This document shows positions 36,473-45,459 of a DNA stretch of 46,380 bases, one piece after another. This DNA comes from Victivallales bacterium (GTDB lineage Bacteria > Verrucomicrobiota > Lentisphaeria > Oligosphaerales > Oligosphaeraceae). Both the position numbers and the translations under genes were made by a program. Position 1 is the first letter of the stretch; each line of letters opens with the position of its first letter. The notes under the pieces were generated by a model that was not told the origin of the DNA, made no database searches, and was given only the letters and a program-made list of their open reading frames with translations. The stretch spans positions 1-46,380 of the forward strand of contig JAFZIJ010000014.1 in the NCBI GenBank assembly GCA_017554445.1, given 5' to 3'.

Positions 36473-37648
36473 TCACTTCTTGTTCACGAGGCAGACAGCC
36501 TCCATGAGCATGCAGCCTGTGACATGCGCGTTGAGGGACGACGGCTTGTCGGCAGGCTGCGGCTCATGCCATTTGCCACCGTAGAGCATCGTCTCGTGAT
36601 TGAGGCCTTCGCTGGCGAGAATGGTCGCGAGGCTGGTCAAATACGTTTTGTAATACTCGCGAACTTCCGCGTCAACTGCGGGTTCTTGGGCGAGTTTGAC
36701 CAGATAACGGAAGAAAATGCCGTGGAACAATGCGCCGTCGCCGCGTTCGGAATTGCTCAATGCGCCGTTGTTGGTCGTCTTGTATTTGATGATGAATTCG
36801 GCGGCCTTTTCAGCGGTTTTGAGATAATCAACGTTGCCTGTCAGGCGGAACAACTCATGGCAGGCTCCCAAGAACGTGCCTTGGTTGTAGGTGAACGCGG
36901 CCTTGCGGATACTGCCGTCGTTTTTCATGTTGTCGAAGACTTCTCCGTTGTTGGCGTCATAGAGGTGGGCCTGCATCCAGCTGATGATGCGCACGGCTTC
37001 CGCCAGATATTCTTCACGCGACTTGCGGTCATGTTCTTTGTCAACATCCGCGAAGCGAGCCAGTTTGGCGGCGATGATGGCGGCGGGGGCATTGCTGCAA
37101 GCGTTTTTCGACGGCTCGCCATCCGTCTTCCATGTGATGCCGCCATGGAACGGCGCTTGGTGTTCGGGGCACCATTGCGTCCAGATCCAGTCGGCGTACA
37201 TCTGGCGGGCTTTGTTCAGATAAACCGTCCTGCCGGAAGCTTCGTACATGCGGATCTGTGTAAGCACAACCCATTCCATATCATCAACATAGACCTTCCA
37301 CCACGGATCTTCCTTCCGTTTGTTGTTAAAGCGCGGGATGCCTTCGAACCACTGGTCGAACATGGCAAGATATTTGTCGTCATGCGTGCGCAGATAGGCA
37401 TCGACGATGACATCCATGGCGTGGGCCTGCGGCCAGTAGTCGTTGGTGGCCATGTCCGCCTGCTGGCTCATCTTGTTGAAGAAGAAACGGTCGGGATGTT
37501 CCTTAAAGCTTGCGCCCCAGAAGTTTTTGATGAGAGCTTCGGCCATGCCGTCCGCTAGTTTGTTCCAGTCATGAGTGGCTTCCTGCGCGTGAGCATAAAC
37601 GACAAAAAGGAAGCATGCGACACCAATTGCCAAAATTCTTTTTACCAT
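36473..37648 (-). CDS. Secreted GH76 alpha-1,6-mannanase-like protein
   Basis: 391 residues with a signal peptide (MVKRILAIGVACFLFVVYAH, cleavage after AHA). The GH76 catalytic pair is the DD in YVDDMEWVVL; helical (alpha/alpha)6 repeats are visible through FTYNQGTFLGACHELFRLTG. It is predicted to cut alpha-1,6-mannan backbones of fungal or mycobacterial type. The ribosome site AAGGAG is 8 nt before the ATG. It lies downstream of priA on the same strand (36-bp gap) with no functional link. Confidence 0.92.
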   Translation of the reverse strand: MVKRILAIGVACFLFVVYAHAQEATHDWNKLADGMAEALIKNFWGASFKEHPDRFFFNKMSQQADMATNDYWPQAHAMDVIVDAYLRTHDDKYLAMFDQWFEGIPRFNNKRKEDPWWKVYVDDMEWVVLTQIRMYEASGRTVYLNKARQMYADWIWTQWCPEHQAPFHGGITWKTDGEPSKNACSNAPAAIIAAKLARFADVDKEHDRKSREEYLAEAVRIISWMQAHLYDANNGEVFDNMKNDGSIRKAAFTYNQGTFLGACHELFRLTGNVDYLKTAEKAAEFIIKYKTTNNGALSNSERGDGALFHGIFFRYLVKLAQEPAVDAEVREYYKTYLTSLATILASEGLNHETMLYGGKWHEPQPADKPSSLNAHVTGCMLMEAVCLVNKK

Positions 37649-37684
37649 GAGTCAATCTCCTTATTTATTATTAAAATCGTTCGT

Positions 37685-39901
37685 TTACAATAGATTCCGT
37701 GGATCGACGTCTGCGTAGATGGCTACGTTTTTCGGTTGTTTGCGCACGATGATCATTGTGCGCAACAGCCGTGACAAGCGGCGGATGTTTCCGCCGCGCA
37801 ACAGCAACTGGTAGCGGAAGAATTTCTGCACTTTTGAAAGCGGTGCGGGCATCGGGCCGATGACCTGCGTCTTCTCCTCCAGTTGCGGTTTCAATTCCTC
37901 CGTGAACGCCTCCGCGGCGGCGGCGGCCAACGCCTCCTCCTGACTGCGGAAATGGATCATCACCATGTGCGAACATGGCGGAAAATCAAGCATCTTGCGG
38001 CTCGGCGCCTCTTCTTCGTAGAACGCATGGAAATCCTGCCGGACAGCCGTCCGCAACGCAAAGTGATCGGGCGTATAGGTTTGCACAACCACCTTGCCAG
38101 GCGTGTCACCACGGCCTGCGCGGCCGGCCACCTGCGTGATCAACTGGAAGATGCGTTCGCCGCTACGGAAATCCGGAATGTGGAGGCCGATGTCCGCCTG
38201 GACGACGCCGACCAGTGTAACATTCGGGAAATCAAGCCCTTTTGCAATCATCTGCGTACCGATCAGAATGTTGACGCGCCCTGCCCTAAACTCCTCCAAG
38301 ACCTTTTTATAGCAGTCTTTCGTGCGCATCGTGTCCGAATCCATTCGCGCGATTTTCGCCTTCGGAAACAACGCCTGCGTAATCGTTTCAATCTTCTCCG
38401 TCCCAAAGCCCGAATAGCGGATTTCCGGATCGCCGCATTGCGGACAGACCGTCGGTGCGGGCGTTTCCGCGCCGCACATATGGCACGACAGCGTGCCCGC
38501 ATGCTTGTGATAGACGTATGACACGCTGCAGTTGTCGCACGTCGCCACATAGCCGCATTTCGAACACATCATCTGCGTCGCGAAACCGCGGCGGTTCAAA
38601 AACAGAATCACCTGCTCCGCCTTCTGGAGGCGGTCGAAAATCAACTCTTTCAGACGGTTGGAGAAAATCTGCGCCTTGCCGGCCATGGCCGCTTCCTGCC
38701 CCATGTCGATCAATTCGACGGACGGCAGCGGCTTTGTATCGACGCGTTCCGTCATCTCCACCAGCTTGTAGCGGCCCTGTTCGCAGTTGTAATAGGATTC
38801 CAATGACGGCGTCGCGGAGCCTAACACTATCGTCGCGTTTTCATGTTTTCCGCGGACGACCGCCATGTCCCGCGCGTTGTAGCGCGGCGATTCGTCCTGC
38901 TTGTAGCTGTTCTCATGTTCTTCATCCACAACAATTAAGCCAAGATTGCGGAACGGCGCGAACAACGCGGAGCGCGCTCCGACGGCAATGCGTGAACGGC
39001 CTTCGTTGATGCGCGTCCATTCGTCGAAACGCTCGCCGTCGCTCAGCCCGCTGTGCAGGACACTGACCATGTTGCCGAAACGGCGGCGGAATCGTTCGCA
39101 CGTCTGCGGCGTCAACGAAATTTCCGGAACGAGGACGATGGCCTCTTTGCCGCGCTCCAGACAGCGCGAAATCGCCTGCAGATAGACTTCCGTCTTGCCG
39201 GAGGCCGTCACGCCGTGCAGCAGAATGACAGAACTGTCCTCCGCATCCTGCGAGGCGTTGATGACATCGAGTGCCTTTTGCTGATCTTTGGTCAATTTTT
39301 TTGGTTCATCCGGCTGGACGACGTCATCCAGAAACGGATCGCGTTCGACGACACGCAGTTCCTTGCTCAGCCATCCTTCTTCGCACATTTTCGAAATAAT
39401 CTGCGCACTGCCTAGATTCAAATTAATCAATTCCGTCAATGGACGGGAGCCTTCCCGCCGCAGATATTGGATCAGTTCCTTCCGCTTGTCCGTCAATTTG
39501 TCGAATTCATCGTTTTGATTCGCGGCCTTCAATGTCAACGACACGAACAACGCCTGTTTGTGTTTCATTTCGCCGCTGCGCACGACGGCCGGAAGCAGCG
39601 TTCTGACAGCATGTTCCTTCGGGCAGCAGTAGTAGTCCGCCATCCAGTCGGCAAGCCAGACAAGCGATTCCGGTATCTGTTCCCTTTCGCTTTCCAACGC
39701 GACAATCGGCTTCAACGGCCAGTAGTCGGACTGCGATTTCATGGCGACCACGTAGCCGCTCCGCTCCCCTGTGTTGAATTCCACCCGCACACGGCTTCCG
39801 ACACGTACGCGACCGCGCAGCTCCGCTGGAACCAGATAATCGAAATCACGGTCCAGCGACAGCGAAAACACAACCTGCGCTATCACGGCGTTCTCTTCCA
39901 T
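37685..39901 (-). CDS. priA: Primosomal replication-restart helicase
   Basis: 738 residues. It restarts stalled forks by unwinding and loading the replicative helicase. The N-terminal DNA-binding domain begins VVFSLSLDRDFDYLVPAELR. The helicase core has Walker A GVTASGKTEVYL, motif II VVDEEHENSYKQ and FLNRRGFATQMMC. The zinc-binding Cys pairs follow: CSKCGYVATCDNC and CHMCGAETPAPTVCPQCG. GTQMIAKGLDFPNVTLVGV and QVAGRAGRGD complete it. All zinc Cys are present. AGAGGA lies 12 nt from the ATG, which is long. Confidence 0.96.
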   Translation of the reverse strand: MEENAVIAQVVFSLSLDRDFDYLVPAELRGRVRVGSRVRVEFNTGERSGYVVAMKSQSDYWPLKPIVALESEREQIPESLVWLADWMADYYCCPKEHAVRTLLPAVVRSGEMKHKQALFVSLTLKAANQNDEFDKLTDKRKELIQYLRREGSRPLTELINLNLGSAQIISKMCEEGWLSKELRVVERDPFLDDVVQPDEPKKLTKDQQKALDVINASQDAEDSSVILLHGVTASGKTEVYLQAISRCLERGKEAIVLVPEISLTPQTCERFRRRFGNMVSVLHSGLSDGERFDEWTRINEGRSRIAVGARSALFAPFRNLGLIVVDEEHENSYKQDESPRYNARDMAVVRGKHENATIVLGSATPSLESYYNCEQGRYKLVEMTERVDTKPLPSVELIDMGQEAAMAGKAQIFSNRLKELIFDRLQKAEQVILFLNRRGFATQMMCSKCGYVATCDNCSVSYVYHKHAGTLSCHMCGAETPAPTVCPQCGDPEIRYSGFGTEKIETITQALFPKAKIARMDSDTMRTKDCYKKVLEEFRAGRVNILIGTQMIAKGLDFPNVTLVGVVQADIGLHIPDFRSGERIFQLITQVAGRAGRGDTPGKVVVQTYTPDHFALRTAVRQDFHAFYEEEAPSRKMLDFPPCSHMVMIHFRSQEEALAAAAAEAFTEELKPQLEEKTQVIGPMPAPLSKVQKFFRYQLLLRGGNIRRLSRLLRTMIIVRKQPKNVAIYADVDPRNLL

Positions 39902-39952
39902 TTTCGAGTTTTTTTCCTCTGTTCACTTCATGTTTTAGAAGAAAGAATTATA

Positions 39953-40028
39953 GTAGCGACGGCGTCTCGCCGTCGTTTGCTCAACCGACTGACGGCACAC
40001 CATCCGACGGCGGGACGCCGTCGTTACC
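39953..40028. repeat. REPIN-like inverted pair of GTAG-headed REP palindromes
   Basis: First copy (39953-39975): GTAG then CGACGGCG-TCT-CGCCGTCG, an 8-bp perfect stem. Second copy (40006-40028): GACGGCG-GGA-CGCCGTC then GTTACC, which on the other strand reads GGTAAC-GACGGCGTCC. The two face each other 30 bp apart. The layout matches REPs that carry a GTAG/GGAG head and form REPINs. It lies in the 168-bp gap between divergent priA and the phosphodiesterase gene. Confidence 0.7.
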
Positions 40029-40069
40029 TACATAATGTGATGTCAAACAGCCATTCCGTCAAACAAACC

Positions 40070-41503
40070 ATGAAATCATTCGCTTTACTTTTCTTCGGTA
40101 TCGCCATCGCCCTGTTCGCGCAGCCGCTCGATATGACCACCCCCATGCACGGCGACGTCGTCTATCAGGAGAATTTCGACAAGACGACAACGCTGGACGG
40201 CTTCACATTGTTTGAAAGCAAGCAATGGAAAATCGAAAACGGAAAACTCATCCATCCCATTACTGGCGGCACTCCGCAGTTGCTTTTGCCGAAGGTGACC
40301 TTCGGGCAGGACATGGCCATCCAGGCGGATATCACCATGCTGCAAGCCGCCAATGAAACACGCTGGGCGGCAATCTTCCTCCGCCATCTGGAGGACAAGC
40401 CTGTCTTCACCCAAATGCCTGTCCGCTACAACCGCTTGACGGAAATTGCCGACGGCATTATCGACACGAACAACCGCTTCAACTGGCGTGTCTATTCACC
40501 GGCCCATAAGCCTGACGGCAAGCCAGCCACTGCCACGCGGACGCATCGTCTTGAAATCCGCGGCAATATTGCTCGGTCGTTCATCGACGGAAAATGCGCA
40601 TGCATTGCTTTTTTGGACGGCTCCAGCGTCCATCCCGGCCGCGCGGGATTCAGTCTATCCGCTGTCCAAATCGAAATTGACAATATCATCGTGGAAAAAC
40701 TTCCGCCATTGAGCATGGAGGAGAAAATCGCCATTTCGAAGCTGAACGTCTCCATGCCGTTCGTCATCGCCCACCGCGGCTTTTCCGAAAAGTATCCGGA
40801 AAACACGCTGGAAGCCGTCAAAGGAGCGTTGGAAGCGGGAGCGGACGGCGTGGAAATCGACGCACGAATTTCAAAGGACGGCGTCATTTATTGCCTCCAT
40901 GACGACACGCTCAACCGCACGACCAACGGCACCGGTCCGGCCCGTCAGAAGACCATCGCCGAACTGCGCGAATTGGACGCAGGCTCCAAATTCAATCCAA
41001 AATTCGCAGGTGCGAAAATCGCTTTGTTCGAAGATGTTGTGAAAGTTGTGAAGGAAAAGGACGCCACCGTGCTCGTCGATCTGAAGGAGGCCGCGGCCGT
41101 CGATGGCATCTGTGACATTCTCATCAAGCACAAGGCGACCCGCAACGCGTTGCTGGACACGGGCTCTCCGGCTATCGCTAAAAAGTACCGCAGCCGTATT
41201 CCAGACGCGAATGTCATCTGCATCACAGGCGTTCCGGGGCAACGCAAAAACGATTTCGCACGCAACCTGAAGGCCAACGGCTTCGACGCCCTCTTCGCAC
41301 AGTTCCAGTCGCCTTTCCTCCTCAATCTCACCGACATCCGTCTGCAGGGATTGTCGATATTCTTCTGGACCATCAATAATCCACGAGATGTCGTCAACGC
41401 CTGGAAAATGGGTGCGGACGGCATCATCACAGACCGGCCGACGATGGTCCGCGAAACATTGGACCGCATCGCCGCCACCATTACGGACATGGATTTCAAA
41501 TGA
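40070..41503 (+). CDS. Glycerophosphodiester phosphodiesterase with N-terminal lectin-like domain
   Basis: About 477 residues from MKSFALLFFGIAIALFAQPL, a signal peptide; the longer frame upstream is antisense to priA. The first ~210 residues read as a beta-sandwich (LamG/concanavalin-like). The GDPD TIM barrel begins FVIAHRGFSEKYPENTLEA, then GVEIDARISKDG and HDDTLNRTTNG, the standard catalytic His and metal Glu/Asp set. It cleaves glycerophosphodiesters in the periplasm. It overlaps mutL by 4 bp (ATGA), so translation is coupled. No ribosome site at the ATG. Confidence 0.9.
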   Translation: MKSFALLFFGIAIALFAQPLDMTTPMHGDVVYQENFDKTTTLDGFTLFESKQWKIENGKLIHPITGGTPQLLLPKVTFGQDMAIQADITMLQAANETRWAAIFLRHLEDKPVFTQMPVRYNRLTEIADGIIDTNNRFNWRVYSPAHKPDGKPATATRTHRLEIRGNIARSFIDGKCACIAFLDGSSVHPGRAGFSLSAVQIEIDNIIVEKLPPLSMEEKIAISKLNVSMPFVIAHRGFSEKYPENTLEAVKGALEAGADGVEIDARISKDGVIYCLHDDTLNRTTNGTGPARQKTIAELRELDAGSKFNPKFAGAKIALFEDVVKVVKEKDATVLVDLKEAAAVDGICDILIKHKATRNALLDTGSPAIAKKYRSRIPDANVICITGVPGQRKNDFARNLKANGFDALFAQFQSPFLLNLTDIRLQGLSIFFWTINNPRDVVNAWKMGADGIITDRPTMVRETLDRIAATITDMDFK

Positions 41504-43392
41504 GCATCATCCGCGTATTGTCAGCAGAAGTCGCAGGGCGCATCGCCGCCGGCGAAGTCGTGGAGCGCCCCGCCTCCGTCGTCAAGGAACTCGTCGAGAA
41601 TTCCATTGACGCAGGCGCGACGCGCATCCGCATCGCGGCGGAGCAAGGCGGCCAGCGGCTCATCCAAGTCACCGACAACGGTTGCGGCATGGATCGCGAC
41701 GACGCCATCATGTGTTTCGAAGCCCACGCCACCAGCAAAATCTCCACGGAAGCGGATGTCGGGCAAATCAAGTCGTTGGGATTCAGAGGAGAAGCGATTC
41801 CATCCATCTCCTCCGTCTCCCGTTTCATTTTGCAGACGCGGCGGAAAGAGGACGATGTCGGAACGGAAATCGTCGTCGACAACGGCGCCATCCGAGACGT
41901 GCAGGATTGCGGCTGCGCGCCCGGCACGAACATCAAAGTCGCCCATCTTTTCGGCAATCTGCCTGCGCGGCGGAAGTTCCTCAAAGGGCCGGACACGGAA
42001 GACGGTCACATAGAGGAAATGGTTCTGCAACTGGCACTTGCGCGGCCGGACATCTCCTTCTCTCTCGTGCTCAACAACCGTGAAGTCATCCGCGCCTCCG
42101 CCACGAGCGACCTCGGCGCACGCATTCTCATGCTGCTCGGAAAAGACGTCTATGAGGCGATGCTGCCCGTAAATTACCAGGAGGACGATATTTCCGTCCG
42201 CGGCTTCATCAGCAAGCCGGGCTTTACACGGACTTCGAGACGAGATCAACGGACCATTGTCAACGGACGGACCGCCACGGCGGACACAGTTTATTTCGCC
42301 ATCCGCGACGCATACGACACGCTTGTCATCAAAGGCCGCTATCCGAGCACGGTCCTTTACATTGATTTACCGCCGGATCGCGTCGATGTCAACGTCCATC
42401 CGACAAAGCGTGAAGTCCGTTTCCGCGATCCGCGGCAAGTCGGCGGCGTCATCGCCGCCGCCATCCGCGCGGCGTTGCGGCAATTGCAGGGCGGTGAAGA
42501 TCCAACTATGCAACCGCCGCCTGTCCAACTGCCGCCTGTCGAACCTGTCGTCGAACTTCCACCACCGCCTGTTGTCAAATCACACCCTGTTGAAAATAAG
42601 CCATCGGCATCTCCTACGAAAACCGCCCTGCCCTCTTCCACGACGACCGTCCCGCCTGTTACGGCGGCGCCCTTCCCTATTCCCGCTGCGCAACCATTCA
42701 AGCCTGAACCGCAGCAGATTTCACTGCCGCTGCCAGATCGGCCGGCCTCCGTCAATCCGCCTGCGTCGCCGCCCAAACCAGAAGACACGCCTGTCCAGCC
42801 GCCGCAACGGCCCGTCAACAGCGATTTGGCTTCCCTGCGCGTCTGCGGTCGTCTCGGCAACCGCCATCTGCTGGCGGAATCCGCCAACGGCCTTGTCATT
42901 ATTGATTTACGCGCCGCCCATCAGCGGATACTCTTTGAAAAGCTTCTCGCCAATCTGAAGACGCAGAAAATCCCGCAACAACCGTTGCTGATTCCCGTCA
43001 CCGTCAACCTCGGGCAGGAGGAAGCGCGTTTTCTCAATTCGCAAACCAAACATTTCCAATCACTTGGATTCACCATCGAGCATTTCGGCGGCAACGCGTT
43101 CATCGTCACGGCCGTCCCGTCGTCCTATCCGAATCAAGACATCGCCCAGACGCTGCGCGACATCATCGACGACCTGCGGCAGTCCCGTACGACAAATGTC
43201 CAGAGCGCCATTCATATCGCGCAGGCCGCCTGCCGCCATGCCATTTCACTGAAGGCCAATCTGACGGAAAAGGAGGTCAGCCAGATGATTTCCGACTTGG
43301 CCCATGCCACCATGCCGTACGCCGACCCGAACGGCAATCCCACCATGATCCACATCACCTATTCTGAACTGGAAAAACGCTTTAAAGGTTGA
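41500..43392 (+). CDS. mutL: DNA mismatch repair protein MutL, degenerate endonuclease motif
   Basis: 630 residues. The N-terminal GHKL ATPase is intact: E33 in ELVENSIDAGA, DNGCGM, GFRGEA (94-99) and VNVHPTKREVRF. A Pro-rich linker runs from about 335 to 440 and contains QISLPL (406-411). The C-terminal dimerisation domain has DLRAAHQRILFE (469-480) where nuclease-active MutL have DQHAxxERxxxE; here Gln, His and Glu are replaced by Leu, Arg and Gln. Near the end PYADPNGNPT stands where xCPHGRPT is usual. Nicking activity is therefore doubtful. The start overlaps the upstream stop by 4 bp. Confidence 0.95.
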   Translation: MSIIRVLSAEVAGRIAAGEVVERPASVVKELVENSIDAGATRIRIAAEQGGQRLIQVTDNGCGMDRDDAIMCFEAHATSKISTEADVGQIKSLGFRGEAIPSISSVSRFILQTRRKEDDVGTEIVVDNGAIRDVQDCGCAPGTNIKVAHLFGNLPARRKFLKGPDTEDGHIEEMVLQLALARPDISFSLVLNNREVIRASATSDLGARILMLLGKDVYEAMLPVNYQEDDISVRGFISKPGFTRTSRRDQRTIVNGRTATADTVYFAIRDAYDTLVIKGRYPSTVLYIDLPPDRVDVNVHPTKREVRFRDPRQVGGVIAAAIRAALRQLQGGEDPTMQPPPVQLPPVEPVVELPPPPVVKSHPVENKPSASPTKTALPSSTTTVPPVTAAPFPIPAAQPFKPEPQQISLPLPDRPASVNPPASPPKPEDTPVQPPQRPVNSDLASLRVCGRLGNRHLLAESANGLVIIDLRAAHQRILFEKLLANLKTQKIPQQPLLIPVTVNLGQEEARFLNSQTKHFQSLGFTIEHFGGNAFIVTAVPSSYPNQDIAQTLRDIIDDLRQSRTTNVQSAIHIAQAACRHAISLKANLTEKEVSQMISDLAHATMPYADPNGNPTMIHITYSELEKRFKG

Positions 43393-43418
43393 AAATAAAT
43401 CAATTGTAAAGGAACACC

Positions 43419-44363
43419 ATGAAAAAAACACGCTTATCTTTCATCGTCTTCGCATGCGTCGCCATGCTCTCCCTGTGCGCACAGGAAGAGAAAAATCCAT
43501 GGAAGGATGCAGAAAAGCTCTTCCCGGGCATCAAACTGATCAAATTGGAAAAGACAGAACCGCGGCTCATGAAAATCCACATCGTCCAAATCGATCTGAA
43601 GGACGGAAAATACGAATTCTTCACGACGCCGAAGCCAGCGGAATGGGGCCAGAACATGCCGGAGGAGAACGCAAAGGATCTCATTATCGTCACACGGCGG
43701 CAGTCGGCCAAGGCTTTCATGAAGCAGGCCCATCAGCCGAAAAAGGAAGGCGGCTATGACGTCAACATGCTACTGGCTGTCAACGCCTCGCCATGGACGC
43801 CTTGGAAATCGCCATGGAATCACAAGTTCGCATGCCACATGGGGTTGACCGTCGCGCAGGGCGATATTCTCGACACCAACGACTTGGGGCGTCCGTCATT
43901 CATTGTCTTTAAAGACGGAAAGGTCGATTTCCGGACGGACAAAAACAAAGCGAACATCAAAAACGAAGACCTTTACATTTCCGTGCCCGGCTTCGCCGTC
44001 ATTTTGGACAACGGAACCGTAACACCTTGGGCGGCAGGAGACAAGAGCGTCCATCCGAGAACTGGTTACGGTCTCTCAAAAGACCGCCGCTACGTCTATT
44101 TCATCGTCGTTGATGGTCGTCAGAAGGACTATTCCGTCGGCGCGACTACTGGTGAAATCGCCGAAATGCTGAAAGAATACGGCGCGGAAGACGCTCTCAA
44201 CATGGACGGCGGCGGCTCCACGACTCTCGCCGTTTGGAATCCGCAGAAGCCTGACAAAGACGGCAATACGCCGGATCCTGTGAAAATCTACACCCATCAG
44301 GAAGGCGGCTGGCTTCGCGCAAACGCCAACAACTTAGGCATTTGCCTGAAGAAAGAAAAGTAA
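43419..44363 (+). CDS. Secreted phosphodiester glycosidase-family (NAGPA-like) protein
   Basis: 314 residues with a signal peptide (MKKTRLSFIVFACVAMLSLC, cleavage near CAQ). The family block includes RTGYGLSKDRRYVYFIVVDG, ALNMDGGGSTTLAV and NANNLGI, diagnostic of the NAGPA/phosphodiester glycosidase domain, which cleaves GlcNAc-phosphodiesters or related bonds. It lies 26 bp after mutL and is possibly co-transcribed. AAAGGA is 5 nt before the ATG. It is convergent with the PfkB gene. Confidence 0.9.
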   Translation: MKKTRLSFIVFACVAMLSLCAQEEKNPWKDAEKLFPGIKLIKLEKTEPRLMKIHIVQIDLKDGKYEFFTTPKPAEWGQNMPEENAKDLIIVTRRQSAKAFMKQAHQPKKEGGYDVNMLLAVNASPWTPWKSPWNHKFACHMGLTVAQGDILDTNDLGRPSFIVFKDGKVDFRTDKNKANIKNEDLYISVPGFAVILDNGTVTPWAAGDKSVHPRTGYGLSKDRRYVYFIVVDGRQKDYSVGATTGEIAEMLKEYGAEDALNMDGGGSTTLAVWNPQKPDKDGNTPDPVKIYTHQEGGWLRANANNLGICLKKEK

Positions 44364-44374
44364 AATCTAGCCTT

Positions 44375-45340
44375 CTAGATTAGCCGTTCAATGGCCGTCC
44401 GCCGCAGGATGTCCTGCGCGGCGGACGGTTCGAAGACGGACGGCGTATCTGTCAGACAGGAGGCGGACGCGCAAGCCAACGCCTCCGCGAAATAGCCCGG
44501 CATCGACATGTCGTCGGCCAGCGGATCCTCCGCCAGACGGCGGGCCATAATCGCCGTCGCGCAATCGCCGCCACCGATGGGGCTGACGATCTTTTCCAAA
44601 CGCGGCGTTTTAAAGCGCCATACGCCATTTTTGGACATCAGATGGGCACCCATGCCGCCATCGGTAACGGCGAGCCATGACAGCCCTTTAAAACGCGCGA
44701 GAAGAGCCATTCCCGCCTTGATGGCATCGTGTTCGCCGTCAGTAACCTGCGAGAGCTCCTCCGCGTTGATTTTCAGTAGCGTGACGCCCTCTTCCAAAAC
44801 ACAGCCAATGTCTTTTGCCGCATCCAAAACGACTGGAACGCCGCTTCGTTTGGCCATGGCGGCGATTTCCGCATAGAACGACGATGTCACGCAAGGCGGC
44901 AGGCTGCCGCACAGCGCCACGATTCCATGACGCGGAACTTCTTCCAAAAGCAATGTGCGCATTTGGGAGAGTTCTTCTTCGGAAATCGGAGCGGACGGTT
45001 CGATTAATTCCGTCGCCTCACCGCGCGCATGGTTGATGACCGTGTAAACGCAACGCGTCACGCCACGGCAATTCACGAGAAGCGGTCGGACGCCCGTTTT
45101 TTCAAAATCACGCCGAAGGCTTTCGCCCGGAAATCCGCCGACGAACGCCGCGACAGAGACGGGGCAGCCCAACAGACGGAAGACGCGGGCCACATTTGTC
45201 CCCTTGCCGCCGCCCGTCTCATGGCTTTCGAACGCGCGGTTCACGTCGCCCAACTTCAAGTTATTGAAACTGAGCGTCTTCTGCCAGGCCGAATTCAGGC
45301 TGACAGCCAATGCGGGACGCGGCTCCAAATTTACTTTCAT
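44375..45340 (-). CDS. PfkB-family kinase, 1-phosphofructokinase-like
   Basis: 321 residues. The sugar-binding GGGKGTNVARV and LKINAEELSQV are of the FruK/LacC type. The catalytic loop is SPIGGGDCATAIMA, in which GGGD replaces the common GAGD (catalytic Asp kept). It phosphorylates a phosphosugar such as fructose-1-phosphate or tagatose-6-phosphate; the exact substrate is uncertain. No PTS gene is beside it. Its stop overlaps the AATCTAG/CTAGATT hairpin at 44364-44381 shared with the convergent gene. Confidence 0.85.
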   Translation of the reverse strand: MKVNLEPRPALAVSLNSAWQKTLSFNNLKLGDVNRAFESHETGGGKGTNVARVFRLLGCPVSVAAFVGGFPGESLRRDFEKTGVRPLLVNCRGVTRCVYTVINHARGEATELIEPSAPISEEELSQMRTLLLEEVPRHGIVALCGSLPPCVTSSFYAEIAAMAKRSGVPVVLDAAKDIGCVLEEGVTLLKINAEELSQVTDGEHDAIKAGMALLARFKGLSWLAVTDGGMGAHLMSKNGVWRFKTPRLEKIVSPIGGGDCATAIMARRLAEDPLADDMSMPGYFAEALACASASCLTDTPSVFEPSAAQDILRRTAIERLI

Positions 45341-45351
45341 TTATGATCCAA

Positions 45352-45459
45352 GAGGGACGAAAGGGACGAAAGGAACAAATCCATAAGCCATAGGCCATAA
45401 GCCATAAGCCTTTAGCCATAAGCCTTTAGCCATACATGATTTCAGCGAAATCATGTATG
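45352..45459. other. Redundant-word spacer and 13-bp hairpin between argJ and PfkB gene
   Basis: Short tandem words GGGACGAAA (45354-45372) and CCATAAGCCTTTAG (about 45404-45434) carry no gene. The hairpin CATACATGATTTC (45431-45443), loop AGC, GAAATCATGTATG (45447-45459) is perfect and contains the argJ stop codon at 45451-45453. It has no T-run after it on the minus strand. Confidence 0.55.

Noticed and set aside
39467..40069. N-terminal extension of the glycerophosphodiesterase frame
   Set aside because: It is antisense to priA and crosses the REPIN; the signal peptide begins at 40070.
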